A stretch of DNA of 64,000 nt, taken from assembly GCA_951799425.1 (NCBI GenBank), contig OX637395.1, positions 13,308,451-13,372,450 of the forward strand, written 5' to 3'. Positions 20,751 to 32,228 of the stretch are shown one piece after another. The stretch comes from Ilex aquifolium. Lineage: Eukaryota; Streptophyta; Magnoliopsida; Aquifoliales; Aquifoliaceae. Within the stretch, counting starts at the first letter, position 1. Every line of letters begins with the position of its first letter. The notes beneath the pieces are model-generated. The model was not told the origin of the DNA. It searched no databases and saw only the letters and a list, made by a program, of their open reading frames with translations. The position numbers were made by a program, and so were the translations under genes.

Positions 20751-22139
20751 TGCACCTTCAAGCTTAGAATAAATATAATGACCTAAATACCTAAGATGAT
20801 CCCTTGGTAAATAACTTAGGATGATTAGGGTTAATGGGAATTGGAAGCAATCAGTGTATGCAGGTATTTTTCAACGAAAAGTTTTTCTAAAACTATTTCG
20901 TGATTTTGTAAACATAATTTGAGCCATTATCTGTCCTCTCTTGAGCAACACCCTTTAGTGATCAAGAGGACACATTTTTTTCTTGGTTTTATACTTCAAA
21001 AATCAGTAGGGACTAATATATACTCGTTAGCCTTCATTAGAGTAGTCTCTTGATAACTTAGTAAAAAATAAGGGAAAAGGCCAAATGGAGGATAACAGGG
21101 ATTGCCTTTTGGGGTTCAAGCAGTCTGTTCTCCTAGGTTGGTTTTAAATTTGATTTTTATTCCAGTGACCACTGCCCTATGACTGTGTTCCCACTGATCG
21201 AGCAGTCGTTCGTGAATTTGAATTTACTTATTGACCAAGATTACTCTTATTTTGAGCCTATAAATAGAAAGGGCCTTTCCTACTGCTAGGGTAAGCCTTT
21301 AGACTAATTTTTGAGAGAGAAATCTATCATATACTCTAGAGATCTTCCACTACAGCCCTAGCTCCCTAAGACCCAAGGCTACATTCTAGAGATTCTACCC
21401 AAGCTCACAACTTAGTGTTGAAGATCTTCAATAGTTTAACCCAAATCCATTAGTGTATGCATTTCGAGGATAGTTGGTGCACCCAAGATTGCTCAAGGCC
21501 TAGAGGATCCTTTGCGGAGGTGGATCCAAGTGAAGCAATTCAAGACGTCGAAGGAGGTCCTTTGGCGGAGAGATCTATTGGAGGAAAGGAGCATCTAACC
21601 ATAGTATTGGTTGAGGTATAAGACTCAAGTACTTGTAGATTGACTTTGGGATAATGAATTAGGTTTTGGTGAAGCAATAGAGGTTCCCCGTGGTTTTTCC
21701 CTGGGAGGATTTTCATGTCAACGGATCACTTGTATCATTTTTTTTTTTTTTTTTACATATACACTTGTGATTCTTAACACATACGTGCACTATGTATTTG
21801 ATGGATTAAATCAATAAATCATCCATAGTTGTGTATTGGGTTTAGGTTATGGGATTTGGGTTTCCCCATGTGAGATTGAGTGTTTGTGTGTTTAATTGCT
21901 AAAATTAACAACATCAATCCAAATGAGTTCATGGGGTCATCATGGTTAAAAAGGGGTTCTCGCCATTGATTGCTATATTCAAGTGAGAAGAGGTAATTGA
22001 GGTAGAATTAGGTTTTAATTGGTATTTGATTATGCTCAAAATTAAAAAACATATTCACCTCCTCTAGGTAGTGTCATGCGTTCTACATGTATAATCATGA
22101 AGGAAGATCCACATCATTTCTCGCACTCCTGAAATGACA
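20751..22139 (+). repeat. Sirevirus-like copia 5' LTR, plus strand
   Basis: Begins TGCACCTTCAAGC and ends TGAAATGACA; two bases on is TGGAATCAAAGC, a variant of the methionine-initiator PBS TGGTATCAGAGC. It matches the inverted LTR at 10223-11696 along its length, which fixes both ends. It holds the TATA box CCTATAAATAG near 21262 and the CACCTCCTCTAGGTAGTGTC motif near 22055. A T-rich run lies at about 21740. No second plus-strand LTR is seen downstream, so the element is truncated at its 3' side. Confidence 0.75.
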
Positions 22140-22141
22140 AT

Positions 22142-22153
22142 TGGAATCAAAGC
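22142..22153 (+). other. Primer-binding site, copia type
   Basis: TGGAATCAAAGC differs at two positions from TGGTATCAGAGC, the complement of the initiator methionine tRNA 3' end used by most plant copia elements. Confidence 0.6.
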
Positions 22154-22263
22154 GTGGTTGCCTTGAGTTGCACGTAGACACTTGTAGGCATATTTTGTAA
22201 TTTGGTTACTTGCCTAGTTGTTTACCTTCTACGAGATCTATTATTACTACTAGTTAGTTTCAA

Positions 22264-24345
22264 ATGGAGTCTAAAAAAGAAGGAGGTTCAATTGTATGAC
22301 CACCACTCTACGACAGGTCTAATTTCTCTTATTGGAAAGCTATTATGAGAGCGCTTCTAAAATCTATTGACAAGAGATTTTGGGTTTGTGTGCAAGAGGG
22401 TAGGAGCCCTCCCATTGCCATCACACCGATCGAAGGTAGTGAAGCGTTGGTTGAAATAAATTTCCCAAAGACTTAGTCAAAAATTGAGTTTGAATAAGTG
22501 GGGTGGAACTCAAAAGGTTTGAATATGATATTCAATGTCGTGACACTGAATGAGTTTCGGATGATCGCTAATCGTGAGACGTCCAAAGAAACTTGGGACA
22601 TCTTAGTTGTTTCCCACGAAGGGACTTTCTTGGTAAAGATGTCCAGAATCCAAAGGTATTTCCGTAAGTTCGAGACTTTGAAAATGCAAGATGATGAAAC
22701 GTTTAGTAAATTTTATGCTAAATTGTCTGACATTGTAAATTCATCTTTTACATTAGTTACCAAAGTTGACAATGCTTCCATAAAATAAAAAATCTTGAGA
22801 TATGTACACGAGAGGTTTCATGCAAAGGTCACGTCCTTAGAGATAAATGTCAACATGGAGTCGGTGTCGATAGAAGACCTAGTTAGGTCAATATTGACTT
22901 TTTGAGACAAACCTTCTATCCTTTAAGAAAGCAAAGGGCATTTTTTTAAGATCAATGAGAGAAGAAGGAGGTAAATCTGAGTCACCCAAATTAGGAGAGG
23001 ATGACTTAGCCTTAATTGCGAGAAAATGCAAAAAGTATTTCAAGGCCAGCAATGTAGAGTCCTCAAAGTTGAAAGGAAAACCTAGTAAACCTACTACTCC
23101 TAAAGAGGGAAGAGAGAAAGGGGAAGAAGCTCTTGACATGAGGTTGAGATAAAAGGGCAATGCTTCCAATGCTTCGAGTATCAATAATTTGGACACATGA
23201 TTTTCGGAATGCCCGAATCGAACAAAGAAAGATTCTTCCAAAGAAAAGAGGAGAGCCTTGAAAGGTCAAGTGGAGTGACAGTGAAAGTGAGTCCACATCG
23301 AGTGATAACTCCTCTTCTCAAGATGATGAAGAGAATTTCATGGGCTTTGTAGGTCCACTCTCCTCTCCCCCTCCACCTAGAGAAACTTCGCAGAGTAAAG
23401 TTGAAGCAAGTACTACCAAAAAGGTAGAAGACTTGGAAGAAGAAATTCTCACATGTGTGGAGGATGAAGAGTGTTTTGAGGATATTCACGATGTATATGA
23501 CTAATTATATGTATAATTCCTCAAACAAAAAAAATATGGTGTTTTTCTTGAGTGATTGGGTTAACTCCAGTGAAGAAAATAGAAAAGCACTTCATATGGA
23601 CTTGGTGAAGCCCAAGACCCAAATATGTAGGCTAGAGAAAGAGAATAAGTCTCTCCTCGATTGATTGAGCTTTCTTGAGAGAGAATGTCATGAGCTTGTA
23701 AAGTCAAAGAAGAATCTTGAGTCAAAATGTGCAAAACTTGATAAAGATCTTCATGATTCAAATGAACTCTCTAAAAGACCTTCCCTAAGCAATGAAAATT
23801 TTAATAGAATATTGTCTATGGGTAAAAGTGTGGGTGACAAGCGTGGTCTAGGCTACAACACACCACCAACACTTCTTCCAAGACCGTGTTTGTGAAGGGT
23901 AACCCCAACCTATCACCCCACAAGTAAGCACAAGTCCTAAAAAAGCTAAAAATGTTAAGGGTAGACATTTAAAGAAGAAGATTATTAAGGAGATCCAAAC
24001 TAACCATGATATGTGTTACACTTGTGGAGAACATGATCATCATAGTAGACATTGCATGAAAAATAGGGATGTCTTAAATAAGAAACTCTTGCATCTAGTC
24101 AACCAATCCAAAGCTTTAACCAATCAAGTTTTAAATTTTTCTAAGATTTTGGAAAGGTATAGTGAGTCCAAGCATATGCATGTATCATCATCCAATGGAC
24201 CACATGCTAGAGTACACAAATCTCCTTCTAACCTCAAGGTCAAGGTTGATCTACACACATCTAGGGAGAAGAGAGCTAGTCTTCCACCCATTCCCCAACC
24301 CAACCCGAGTTTTATGAAGGAAAAAAAAAGTTTGAGTGATTAGGG
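22264..24345 (+). pseudogene. Sirevirus-like copia gag, decayed
   Basis: Starts at the ATG at 22264 (MESKKEGGS). An in-frame TGA follows, then YDRSNFSYWKAIMRALLKSI, the usual copia gag opening. The gag core lies at 22498-22788 (ETSKETWDILVVSHEGT, YRKFETL-like spacing). A first zinc knuckle is partly recognisable near 23160-23215 (QCFQCFEYQ then FGHM, frame-broken). A charged, coiled-coil-like stretch lies at 23600-23770 (LEKENKSLLD, KSKKNLESKCAKLDKDL). A second knuckle is at 24011 (CYTCGEHDHHSRHC). A long gag with a coiled coil and two knuckles is typical of Sireviruses. Many stops; pol is missing. Confidence 0.75.
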
Positions 24346-25270
24346 AGGACTTCAAGAAATTCAGCATTTCAACTAATTTGGAGGTTCCGAGTGCTTCTAG
24401 CAAGGTCATAACTCTTAAGAAGTAGGAGAGGTGAGAGTATGGACCTTGGTGTATTATTCATGCATTGCATTAAACACCCTAGGGTCATACATTGTACATT
24501 TTTTTTCTTTGTTTATTTTTGATTTTTTTTTCTATATGAAAAATTAAAAATAATAGAAAATTAAAAAACCCCAAAACAAAAGAAACTGAAAAAAAAAATC
24601 AAAAAGAGTTTTGATGTCAAATTTGACATTATTTTTTTAGATTTATGCTAATTGCTTTATTTGTTCTTTTATTTGTTTATTCCATGTTTATGCATACTTT
24701 TATTAGTATTTGTTTATTTGAAAAATACAAAAATATTGAAAAAGAAAAAGTAAAAAAATTTCTTTTGTTTATTTTTCTTGTTATTGATCATAGTAATTCA
24801 CACTTGGTTTGCATTATAATGATTACATCCTTAAATCAAAGTTGACATGTGCATTGCTATGAGTCATATTAGGAGATTGAGAACTTAGTGGTATAAATCT
24901 TATTGCATGATTAATGAGCTAAAGTCTCTTTCACCCTTGCGTGCTTGTATAGTATTTGCCTTTATTTTATTAGATTTCATGATTTAAAAAAAAAAAAAGC
25001 CTTGGGACAATAAGGATATTTTTTAAAAGATTTCAGTAAATATTTAAATTTGTCCATTAAATCATGGTTAGAGATGTTCTTATCTGATGACATGATAAAT
25101 CATAACCATTAAATTGATAGTAAGTTCCAACTAATAACAGGTCTACTGCCAATCTAATTTCATAGAATCATAAGGTCATTAAATAAAGTTCATATATGAT
25201 TGTCCTATTAATAATGCTATTAAGACATAAAAATTTGAGGTAATTTACTATAAATTAATGATGTTGTTTC
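24346..25270. other. End of the Sirevirus-like remnant and PPR 5' flank
   Basis: Bases 24346-24470 may still be element sequence. From about 24480 the DNA is very AT-rich with poly-A and poly-T runs and no protein signature. It ends at the start of the PPR gene and must contain that gene's promoter, but no convincing TATA box stands out. Confidence 0.4.
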
Positions 25271-26839
25271 ATGCGTAACAATGGAGTAACTCAAGTTACC
25301 ATGTTTGAAATTCTTTTATGCACAATGCATAGCACTTCTGAGTTGAATATCGAATGCGCTGTCCTTATATCCACTTCAATCCAACAGATCACTAACTTCC
25401 ACATGCACATCCACCCTAGACTAAGGTATCTCTTCCTTCTACAACACAAAACCAGGTCCATAAACTACGTCAAACAGATTCACGCTCATTTGATCACCAA
25501 CGGCCTCAAATCGCCTTCCATTTTATCCAAACTAATCGAACACTACTGTGCTCTAACTTCCCCACGAGGCACCGACTATGCCCATAAAATTCTCACTTTC
25601 TTTTACCCTCCAAATGTATATCTCCTGAATGTTTTGATCAGATGTACTCTCCCCAGACACTCGATCCATGTTTTCGCCAAGTGGGTCTCTAGTCATGACC
25701 AAGTTCTCGACGATTATACGTATTTGTTTGTACTTGGGGCCTGTGCTCGATCCTCCACAACATCTGCAATATGGGAAGGAAAACAAATCCATGGTAGCAT
25801 AATAAAGCATGGCTTTTTTTCGAGTATAAGATTGCAGACAACTGCTATACATTTTTATGCAAACAATAAGGATGTTGGGTCTGCACGAATGGTGTTTGAT
25901 GAAATGGCTGACAGAAATGGTGTTACTTGGAATGCCATGATAACGGGTTATTGTTCACAAAGAGAAGGGATCAGTGAACATGCTTGTGGCGCATTGTTAT
26001 TGTTTCGCGACATGTTGGTTCATGTTAGTGGAGTGAAACCGACGGATACTACAATGGTTTGCGTTCTTTTGGCAGCTTCTCAATTGGGTGCTTTGGAAAC
26101 TGGTGCTTGTGTTCATGGGTTTATAGAGAAGACACTGTATGCGCCTGAGAATGATGTGTTTATTGGTACTGGTCTTGTGGACATGTATTCAAAATGCGGG
26201 TGTCTTGACAGCGCTTTGTGTGTATTTGATAGAATGAAGGAAAGGAATGTCTTGACTTGGACGGCTATGGTGACTGGACTAGCCATTCATGGGAAAGGAA
26301 AACAAGCCTTGGAGCTTTTGGATAATATGGAGGCTAATGGGGTAAAACCTAATGCAGTGACCTTTACTAGCTTTTTTTCTGCTTGTTGCCATGCAGGGCT
26401 GGTTGAAGAATGCCTTTGTTTATTCCCCAGCATGGAGAGCAAGTTTGGAATATCCCCTCTTATACAGCATTATGGATGCATTGTCGACCTTCTTGGCCGA
26501 GCTGGGCGATTAAACGAGGCCTATGAGTTCATAAGTGGTATGCAGGTTGAGCCTGATGCAGTATTATGGAGGAGTCTGCTAAATGCCTGCAAAGTTCATG
26601 GGAATGCTGTGCTGGGTGAGAAGGTGGGAAAGATCCTTATCCAGATGCAACCAAGACAAAGATTTGTGGATTTAAAATATTCAAGCGAAGATTACATTGC
26701 TTTGTCAAACGTTTATGCTTCTTCAGGAAGGTGGGAGGATGTTGAGATGGTGAGAAAGGAAATGAAGGTTAAAGGAATTGAAACGAAACCTGGATGTAGT
26801 TCGGTTTACTCTTTTGGCAACTGCCTGTTAAGTCTATGA
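25271..26839 (+). CDS. PLS-class PPR protein with E domain, MEF20-like
   Basis: Intronless frame of 522 residues. PPR repeats are evident: KQIHAHLITNGL near residue 72, GVTWNAMITGYC near 217, VFIGTGLVDMYSKCGCLDSA near 295, NVLTWTAMVTGLAIHGKGKQ near 330 and GVKPNAVTFTSFFSACCHAG near 355. The E region follows (HYGCIVDLLGRAGRLNEAYE near 398, VLWRSLLNACKVHGN), ending near GIETKPGCSSV. No DYW domain is present. The architecture and wording resemble Arabidopsis MEF20 (At3g18970), a mitochondrial RNA-editing factor, recalled from memory. Such proteins bind one or a few RNA sites and need a partner deaminase. The start is uncertain: Met at 25301, 25325 or 25403 would remove an atypical N-terminus. 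No disruption seen. Confidence 0.85.
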   Translation: MRNNGVTQVTMFEILLCTMHSTSELNIECAVLISTSIQQITNFHMHIHPRLRYLFLLQHKTRSINYVKQIHAHLITNGLKSPSILSKLIEHYCALTSPRGTDYAHKILTFFYPPNVYLLNVLIRCTLPRHSIHVFAKWVSSHDQVLDDYTYLFVLGACARSSTTSAIWEGKQIHGSIIKHGFFSSIRLQTTAIHFYANNKDVGSARMVFDEMADRNGVTWNAMITGYCSQREGISEHACGALLLFRDMLVHVSGVKPTDTTMVCVLLAASQLGALETGACVHGFIEKTLYAPENDVFIGTGLVDMYSKCGCLDSALCVFDRMKERNVLTWTAMVTGLAIHGKGKQALELLDNMEANGVKPNAVTFTSFFSACCHAGLVEECLCLFPSMESKFGISPLIQHYGCIVDLLGRAGRLNEAYEFISGMQVEPDAVLWRSLLNACKVHGNAVLGEKVGKILIQMQPRQRFVDLKYSSEDYIALSNVYASSGRWEDVEMVRKEMKVKGIETKPGCSSVYSFGNCLLSL

Positions 26840-27289
26840 GAGGTTGTAGCTTAATTAAACTGTGTGCAGACCTGCAGTAGGAATCACTTGTCAGCTCTAA
26901 TGAGCTTAAAGGTTTAATTAACTCATGGAAAAAGAGATTTAAAGGGAAATCATGTTGAAGATCAGTCTTCACCTTGGGCTATCTCGCAATACCTTCTGTA
27001 GCTTGGCCTGCAGCACTACCTTGACCAACTCGAGGTCCAATAGAAGCAAGCCCTACAACTACAAGGCTTTCACTTGTAAATTTTAAGGAAGGCGATGATG
27101 GAAAAAGGCATAAAAAAACTAATAGATTGAAACTTCAACATTCCAGGGGATTGCTTTGAAAGAAATTTAGAATATCCAGAATGTGGATGCCTAGATTCAT
27201 GGTCTATCTTGGAAAGGGTAAGAAGAATCCTCATAAGAATATCTTGCACTTTTTTTTGTTGAAACTGAGGTTGCAGAGACTTTACATAT
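26840..27289. other. 3' flank of the PPR gene, no further gene
   Basis: Presumed 3' UTR followed by DNA without protein signatures on either strand. The short open frames here have no recognisable motif. Confidence 0.4.
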
Positions 27290-27477
27290 TGAGAAAGGCT
27301 GCAACAAATATGAGGTGGCACAAGAAAGCGCTAGAACGATGGAATGCGTTAAGGCATTTAGACGGTACTGAAGCATGGAAAGGCTTTGATTTACAATATC
27401 CATATTCTGCCCAAGATGCTCGTAATGTTAGGCTAGGGTTGCGTACTAATCTAGGTGGAGTACAAAGGGTTATATGA
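27290..27477 (+). pseudogene. CACTA (En/Spm) TNP2 transposase fragment
   Basis: The frame reads MRWHKKALERWNALRHLDG followed by EAWKGFDLQYPYSAQDARNV and RLGL. This matches the well-known plant CACTA transposase segment MRWH...R.PxDGEAWKxFDxxYPxFAxDPRNVRLGL. Only about 60 residues are recognisable; the usual DGFNPF continuation is lost. No CACTA termini were found around it. It is a dead scrap whose relation to the neighbouring PPR 3' flank is unclear. Confidence 0.7.
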
Positions 27478-27717
27478 CATGCCAAACTTGTAACTATGAT
27501 AAATTATTGCAGCAGTTGATAAATAAAATGTTACATGGGACGTTGTTACTTGCCTTAAGAGCATAATTGGCGTCAAAACAAGTTGTTTGACAGTGACTAT
27601 GAGAAGTGGTTTGAACCTAGCAGAGCCATCGGAGGATGAGATTTCAGAATAATTAGTGCTTCATCCAGAAGCATTTGAGCAACAAAACAAAAAATGTACA
27701 TCCAATGAACTTTGTTG

Positions 27718-27943
27718 TGTTGAAGTTTGTTATGGTGTTTGACTTAGTCATTTGGTTCTATTAATAAGTCTCTGGTATTTGGGAGTAGGTTTAGGAGTTT
27801 GACTCTTTCTTTGCATGTATTACTGACATCAGTTAGCACTGAACGTGAGCAGTTTTCCCTTCCCATTTGTAAGGCTATAAGTAGCCACTTTCATTCAATA
27901 AACTTCAAGTTGTTGCTTCAAACACTTTTACTTATATTTAACA
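27718..27943 (+). repeat. 5' LTR of the copia element
   Basis: Starts TGTTGAAGTTTG and ends TATATTTAACA. Contains CTATAAGTAGCC as TATA-like sequence near 27870 and AATAAA near 27897, about 25 and 45 bp before the LTR end. Confidence 0.95.
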
Positions 27944-27945
27944 TT

Positions 27946-27958
27946 TGGTATTAGAGCC
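27946..27958 (+). other. Primer-binding site of copia element
   Basis: TGGTATTAGAGCC lies two bases after the LTR and differs by one base from the initiator-methionine PBS TGGTATCAGAGC. Confidence 0.85.
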
Positions 27959-27997
27959 AGAGCAGCAGCTTCCTGACTTGCAGCAGCAGCAACAACA

Positions 27998-28858
27998 ATG
28001 GCATCAGACGAAAATTATGTGCAGCCAGCAATTCCTCGTCTTGACGGCCATTATGATCACTGGTCCATGCTTATGGAAAAATTTTTGCGTTCCAAAGAAT
28101 ACTGGAGTGTGGTGGAGAAAGGTCTTCCCGAAGAAGTCACAGGGGCAGTCTTCACCGTTGCACAGACCAAGACACTCGAAGATCAAAAACTGAAAGACCT
28201 AAAAGCCAAGATTACCTCTTTCAAGCCATTGATCGTTCGATTTTGGAGACCATCTTGAAGAAAGACACCTCAAAAGATATTTGGGACTCTTTAAAGAAGA
28301 AATATCAAGGGACAGCTCTTGTCAAACGAGCACAACTCCAAGCACTGAGAAAGGAGTTTGAGATTCTCCACATGAAGGAATGAGAATGTGTGAATGAGTA
28401 TTTTGCTCGAACTCTCACCGTAGTTAATAAAATACAGATTCATGGAGAAAAAATGGAAGATGTTGTTGCGCTTGAAAAGATACTACGATCTATGACTTCC
28501 AAATTTGACTATGTTGTTTGCTCCATTGAGGAGTCTAATGACTTAGTCAACATGACAACTGATGAGCTCTAAAGCAGTCTTTTGGTTCATGAATAAAGGA
28601 TGAACAGTCATGTTATGGAGGAGTACGCTGATGACACAGGAAGAAGAGGTCGCGGACGTGGTGCATATCGAGGCAGGGGCAGAGGTCGTGGCAGATCAGC
28701 TTTCAATAAATCCATTGTTGAATGCTATCATTGCCATGATCCAGGGCATTTTCAGTATGAGTGTCCAAAGCGAGGCAAGGAGTCAAGGGCACACTTTGCA
28801 AAAACAAGAGAAAAAATGTTTCTTATGGCATATATTGACGTACAGAAAGATCCCAGTG
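27998..28858 (+). pseudogene. copia gag, decayed
   Basis: ATG at 27998 opens with PRLDGHYDHWSMLMEKFL, the copia gag start. A frameshift near 28205 moves the reading to AIDRSILETILKKDTSKDIW and KYQGTALVKRAQLQALR. A TGA at 28381-28383 and two TAA codons between 28570 and 28600 follow. The last part has an RGRGRGAYRGRGRGRGRS basic tract and a zinc knuckle CYHCHDPGHFQYEC (CX2CX4HX4C) near 28723. Gag forms the virus-like particle and binds RNA; this copy cannot make it whole. Confidence 0.85.
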
Positions 28859-30078
28859 AAGAAGCTTGGTTTTTGGATTTAGGATGTAATAACCACATGT
28901 GTGGTAAGAAAGAATTTTGCAATACTCTGAATGAAGACTTTCAAGAGTCGGTAAAGCTTGGGAACAATACTTATCTCAATGTCATGGAAAAAGGAAGTAT
29001 TCGAATGCAAATCAGAGACGGTCCACATATTATTACTGAGGCATATTATGTTCCCCAGCTGAAAAACAACCTATTGAGCATCGGGCAATTGAAAGAAAAG
29101 GGCCTAGCCATTCTTATTCAAAACAACATGTGCAAGATCTATCATCCAAAAAGAGGCCTCATCATGCAAACCAATATGTCTCAGAATCGTATGTTCATCT
29201 TTCTCTCAAAAATTCAATCTCCACAGTGTTTTCACTCTATCACCGACAACTTGGATTATCTTTGGCATTGTCGGTATGGTCATCTCAGTTTTGGGGAACT
29301 CAAGACACTCTATGGAAAGCAGATTGTGACAGGTCTACCTCAGCTTAAAGATCCTAAAGTGGTTTGTGAAGATTGTGTTATGGGAAAACATTCAAGAGAT
29401 CCTTTTCCAAGGCAAAGCAAATGTCGAGTTACGGAGATCCTTCAACTTATTCATGCTGACATTTGTGGACCGATTTCTCCTACCTCCAATGGCAACAAGA
29501 GGTATGTCCTGACTTTCATTGATGACTTTAGTCGTAAAGTTTGGGTGTATTTTCTGGTGGAGAAATCCGAGGCCTTTGCTACATTCAAGCTATTCAAAAG
29601 TCTAGTTGAAAAGGAGAAGAATGCTTGCATTAGAGGTCTAAGAACAGATCGCGGAGGAGAGTTTTTATCAAATGAGTTTGTTACCTTCTGTTCCTCTAAT
29701 GGCATACGAAGACAACTCACCAGTGCTTACACTCCCCAGCAAAATGGCATGGCGAAGCGGAAGAACCGTACAATCATGAACATGGTACGTTGTATGCTCC
29801 GGGGAAAACAAGTTCCTAGGACTTTCTGGCTAGAAACTGTTCGGTGGATTGCTCACATTCTCAATCGAAGTCCAACTCTTGTTGTGCGCAACATAACTCC
29901 TGAGGAGGCTTGGAGTGGGTCGAGACCATCAGTTGACCATTTTCGCGTCTTTGGCTGTATTTGTTATGCCCATGTAGCTGATCATCGACGCACCAAGTTG
30001 GAAGAAAAAAGTTTGCAGTGTGTAATGCTGGGAGTTAGCGAAGAATCAAAGGTCTATCGCCTTTATGACCCCGTTTAA
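28600..30078 (+). pseudogene. copia protease and integrase, mutated
   Basis: A long open stretch after the gag knuckle. The protease motif near 28867 reads WFLDLGCNNHMCG, where copia proteases normally have DSG, so the triad is altered. The integrase zinc-binding part has WHCRYGHLSFGEL and VCEDCVMGKH. The core has catalytic aspartates at IHADICGPI (about 29455) and RTDRGGEF (about 29645). The third residue is changed: QQNGMAKRKNR at 29737-29763 has lysine (codon 29755-29757) where glutamate is expected. A TAA at 30076-30078 ends the frame after RLYDPV. Confidence 0.9.
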
Positions 30079-31971
30079 AAAAAAATCATTGTTAGTAGAG
30101 ATGTAATTTTCAGTGAGGGCGATGAATGGAATTGGGCTGAGAATCAAGACGGTCTTGTAACTGAACTGCACTGGAATGATATGGAAGATGACAGTGATGA
30201 CAGTGAGGTATGGGAAGATGACAGTAATGTTGAGGATGTAGTCGTTGAGCAACACGAGGATGAGGAGGCAGCAGTGCAAGATCTAGATGCTGATGGAGAT
30301 CTACCTGTTGGAGAGTCTTCTAGTCCAAATAGAAGAAGAACACGAAGACAACCAACCTGGATGAGAGATTATGTCACTGAATTAGAAGACTCAGAAGGTG
30401 AAGGTGAGAACTCTCTCTTGGCTTTGTTTGTTGATAGGGACCCGCTATCTTTTGAAGAAGCCGTGAAGAGTAAGAAGTGGAGATTGGTCATGGATGCTGA
30501 GATTGCTGCCATTGAAAGGAATTCTACATGGGAATTAACTGATCTTCTGGTTAGAGGAAAGAAAATTGGCGTTAAGTGGGTCTTCAAAACAAAGTTAAAT
30601 GAGCATGGTGAAATCGATAAACATAAGGCGAGACTGGTCGCAAGGGTTTTGTCCAACAACATGGGGTTGATGTTTGCACCTGTAGCCAGGCTTGATACCA
30701 TCAAACTTGTGATTTCTCTTGCGGCACAAAAGCACTGGAAAATCTCCCAGCTGGATGTGAAGTCATCGTTTTTACATGGCGAAATTGATGAAGAGGTCTG
30801 TGTTGCACAACCACCTAGATATGAAAAAAAAGGGCAATAAACAGAAAGTGTACAAGCTAAAAAAGGCATTGTATGGATTACAATAATCTCCACGGGCATG
30901 GTATAGCAAAATAGAATCCTATTTTGTGAAGGAAGGGTTTACCAAATGTCCCTATGAGCATATCCTATTCACCAAGACCTTACTAGAAGGTAAGTTTCTA
31001 ATTGTATGCCTCTATGTTGATGATTTAATTTTTACTGGCAACAATGAAGACATGTTCATGGTTTTCAAACAGTCTATGAAAAGGGACTTTGATATGACTG
31101 ATTTGGGAAAGATGAGATATTTTTTGGGTATAGAAGTATTGCAGCAAGACGATGGGATCTTCATTTATCAAAAAAAAAATATGCCCTAGAAATTCTGGAT
31201 AGGTTTGGAATGACAGAGTGCAACTCAGTGCTCAATCCCATAGTTCCTGGGGCTAAGCTTAGGAAAGACAGCGATGGAGAACCCATGAACAATACCTTTT
31301 TCAAACAGATGATTGGGAGTCTCATGTATCTAACAGCCACCAGACCTGATCTCATGTTTGTTGTTAACTTGCTTAGTAGGTACATGGAACGCCCAACAGA
31401 TTTGCACCTACAAGCAACTAAGTCAGTGCTCAGATATTTGAAGGGGACAATGGACTATGGCATTTTCTATAGCAAGGGAGGAAACACAAAACTTATGGCG
31501 TTCACGGATAGTGATTATGTCGGCCATTTAGAAGATCGAAAGAGCACATCGGGATATTTGTTCTTGCTGAGTTCAGGAGCTGTGTCGTGGTCTTCAAGGA
31601 AACAACCGGTAGTCACGTTATCCACCACTGAAGCTGAATTTGTTGCAGCATCTTCATGTGTTTTTCAAGCTGTGTTGCTTAGAAGGCTGTTGGAAGAGTT
31701 AAATCATGTTCAAGAAGAGTCCATGGTAATCTACTGTGACAATAGTTCAGCTATTAAACTTTCAAAAAATCCAGTTTTGCATGGTTGGAGTAAGCATATA
31801 GACATGAGGTCCCACTTTCTTCGAGATCTAAGCAAGGATGGAATAGTGAAGTTAATACATTGTGGATCTCAGGAGCAAATTGCTGATATTTTAACAAAAC
31901 CTCTTAAGCTGGATTCTTTTGAGAAGCTGCGCAGCATGATGGGAGTATGTAAAAATCCTACTCTAAATTGA
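30079..31971 (+). pseudogene. copia reverse transcriptase and RNase H, decayed
   Basis: After the TAA at 30076 the reading resumes with IVSRDVIFSEGDEWNW and an acidic tract. RT begins near 30430 (DPLSFEEAVKSKKWRLVMDA), then SQLDVKSSFLHGEIDEEV. The catalytic box YVDD at 31013-31024 is intact. Defects include a compensated frame slip near 30640, a frameshift and stop at 30830-30890 (LYGLQ then stop before SPRAWYS), and a frameshift in an A-run near 31175. RNase H is intact by eye at 31500-31950: AFTDSDYVGHLEDRKSTSGY, LSTTEAEFVAASS, YCDNSSAIKLSKNPVLHG and ADILTKPL, ending at 31971. Confidence 0.9.
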
Positions 31972-31991
31972 TTTGTATATGTAATCAGTTT

Positions 31992-32002
31992 AAGGGAGGA
32001 AA
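31992..32002 (+). other. Polypurine tract of copia element
   Basis: AAGGGAGGAAA abuts the 3' LTR, the expected plus-strand primer position. Confidence 0.75.
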
Positions 32003-32228
32003 TGTTGAAGTTTGTTATGGTGTTTAACTTAGTCATTTGGTTCTGTTAATAAGTCCCTGGTATTTGGGAGTAGGTTTAGGAGTTTGACTCTTTCTTTGCA
32101 TGTATTACTCACAAAAGTTAGCACTGAACGTGAGCAGTTTTCCCTTCCTAGTTGCAAGGCTATAAGTAGCCACTTTCATTCAATAAACTTCAAGTTGTTG
32201 CTTCAAACACTTTTACTTATATTTAACA
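32003..32228 (+). repeat. 3' LTR of the copia element
   Basis: 226 bp, TGTTGAAG to TTTAACA, same length as the 5' LTR with about nine substitutions and no indel by eye. Confidence 0.95.

Larger units (their letters stand above)
27718..32228 (+). mobile_element. Complete Ty1/copia retrotransposon (TSD TGTTG)
   Basis: A 4511-bp element with two 226-bp LTRs, a PBS, gag, a pol in copia order (protease, integrase, RT, RNase H), a polypurine tract and exact 5-bp duplications TGTTG at 27713-27717 and 32229-32233. By eye the LTRs differ at about 9 of 226 positions. The ORFs are broken by several stops and frameshifts, and key catalytic residues are changed, so it is structurally complete but inactive. 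It could move only with help from an active relative. Confidence 0.95.
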
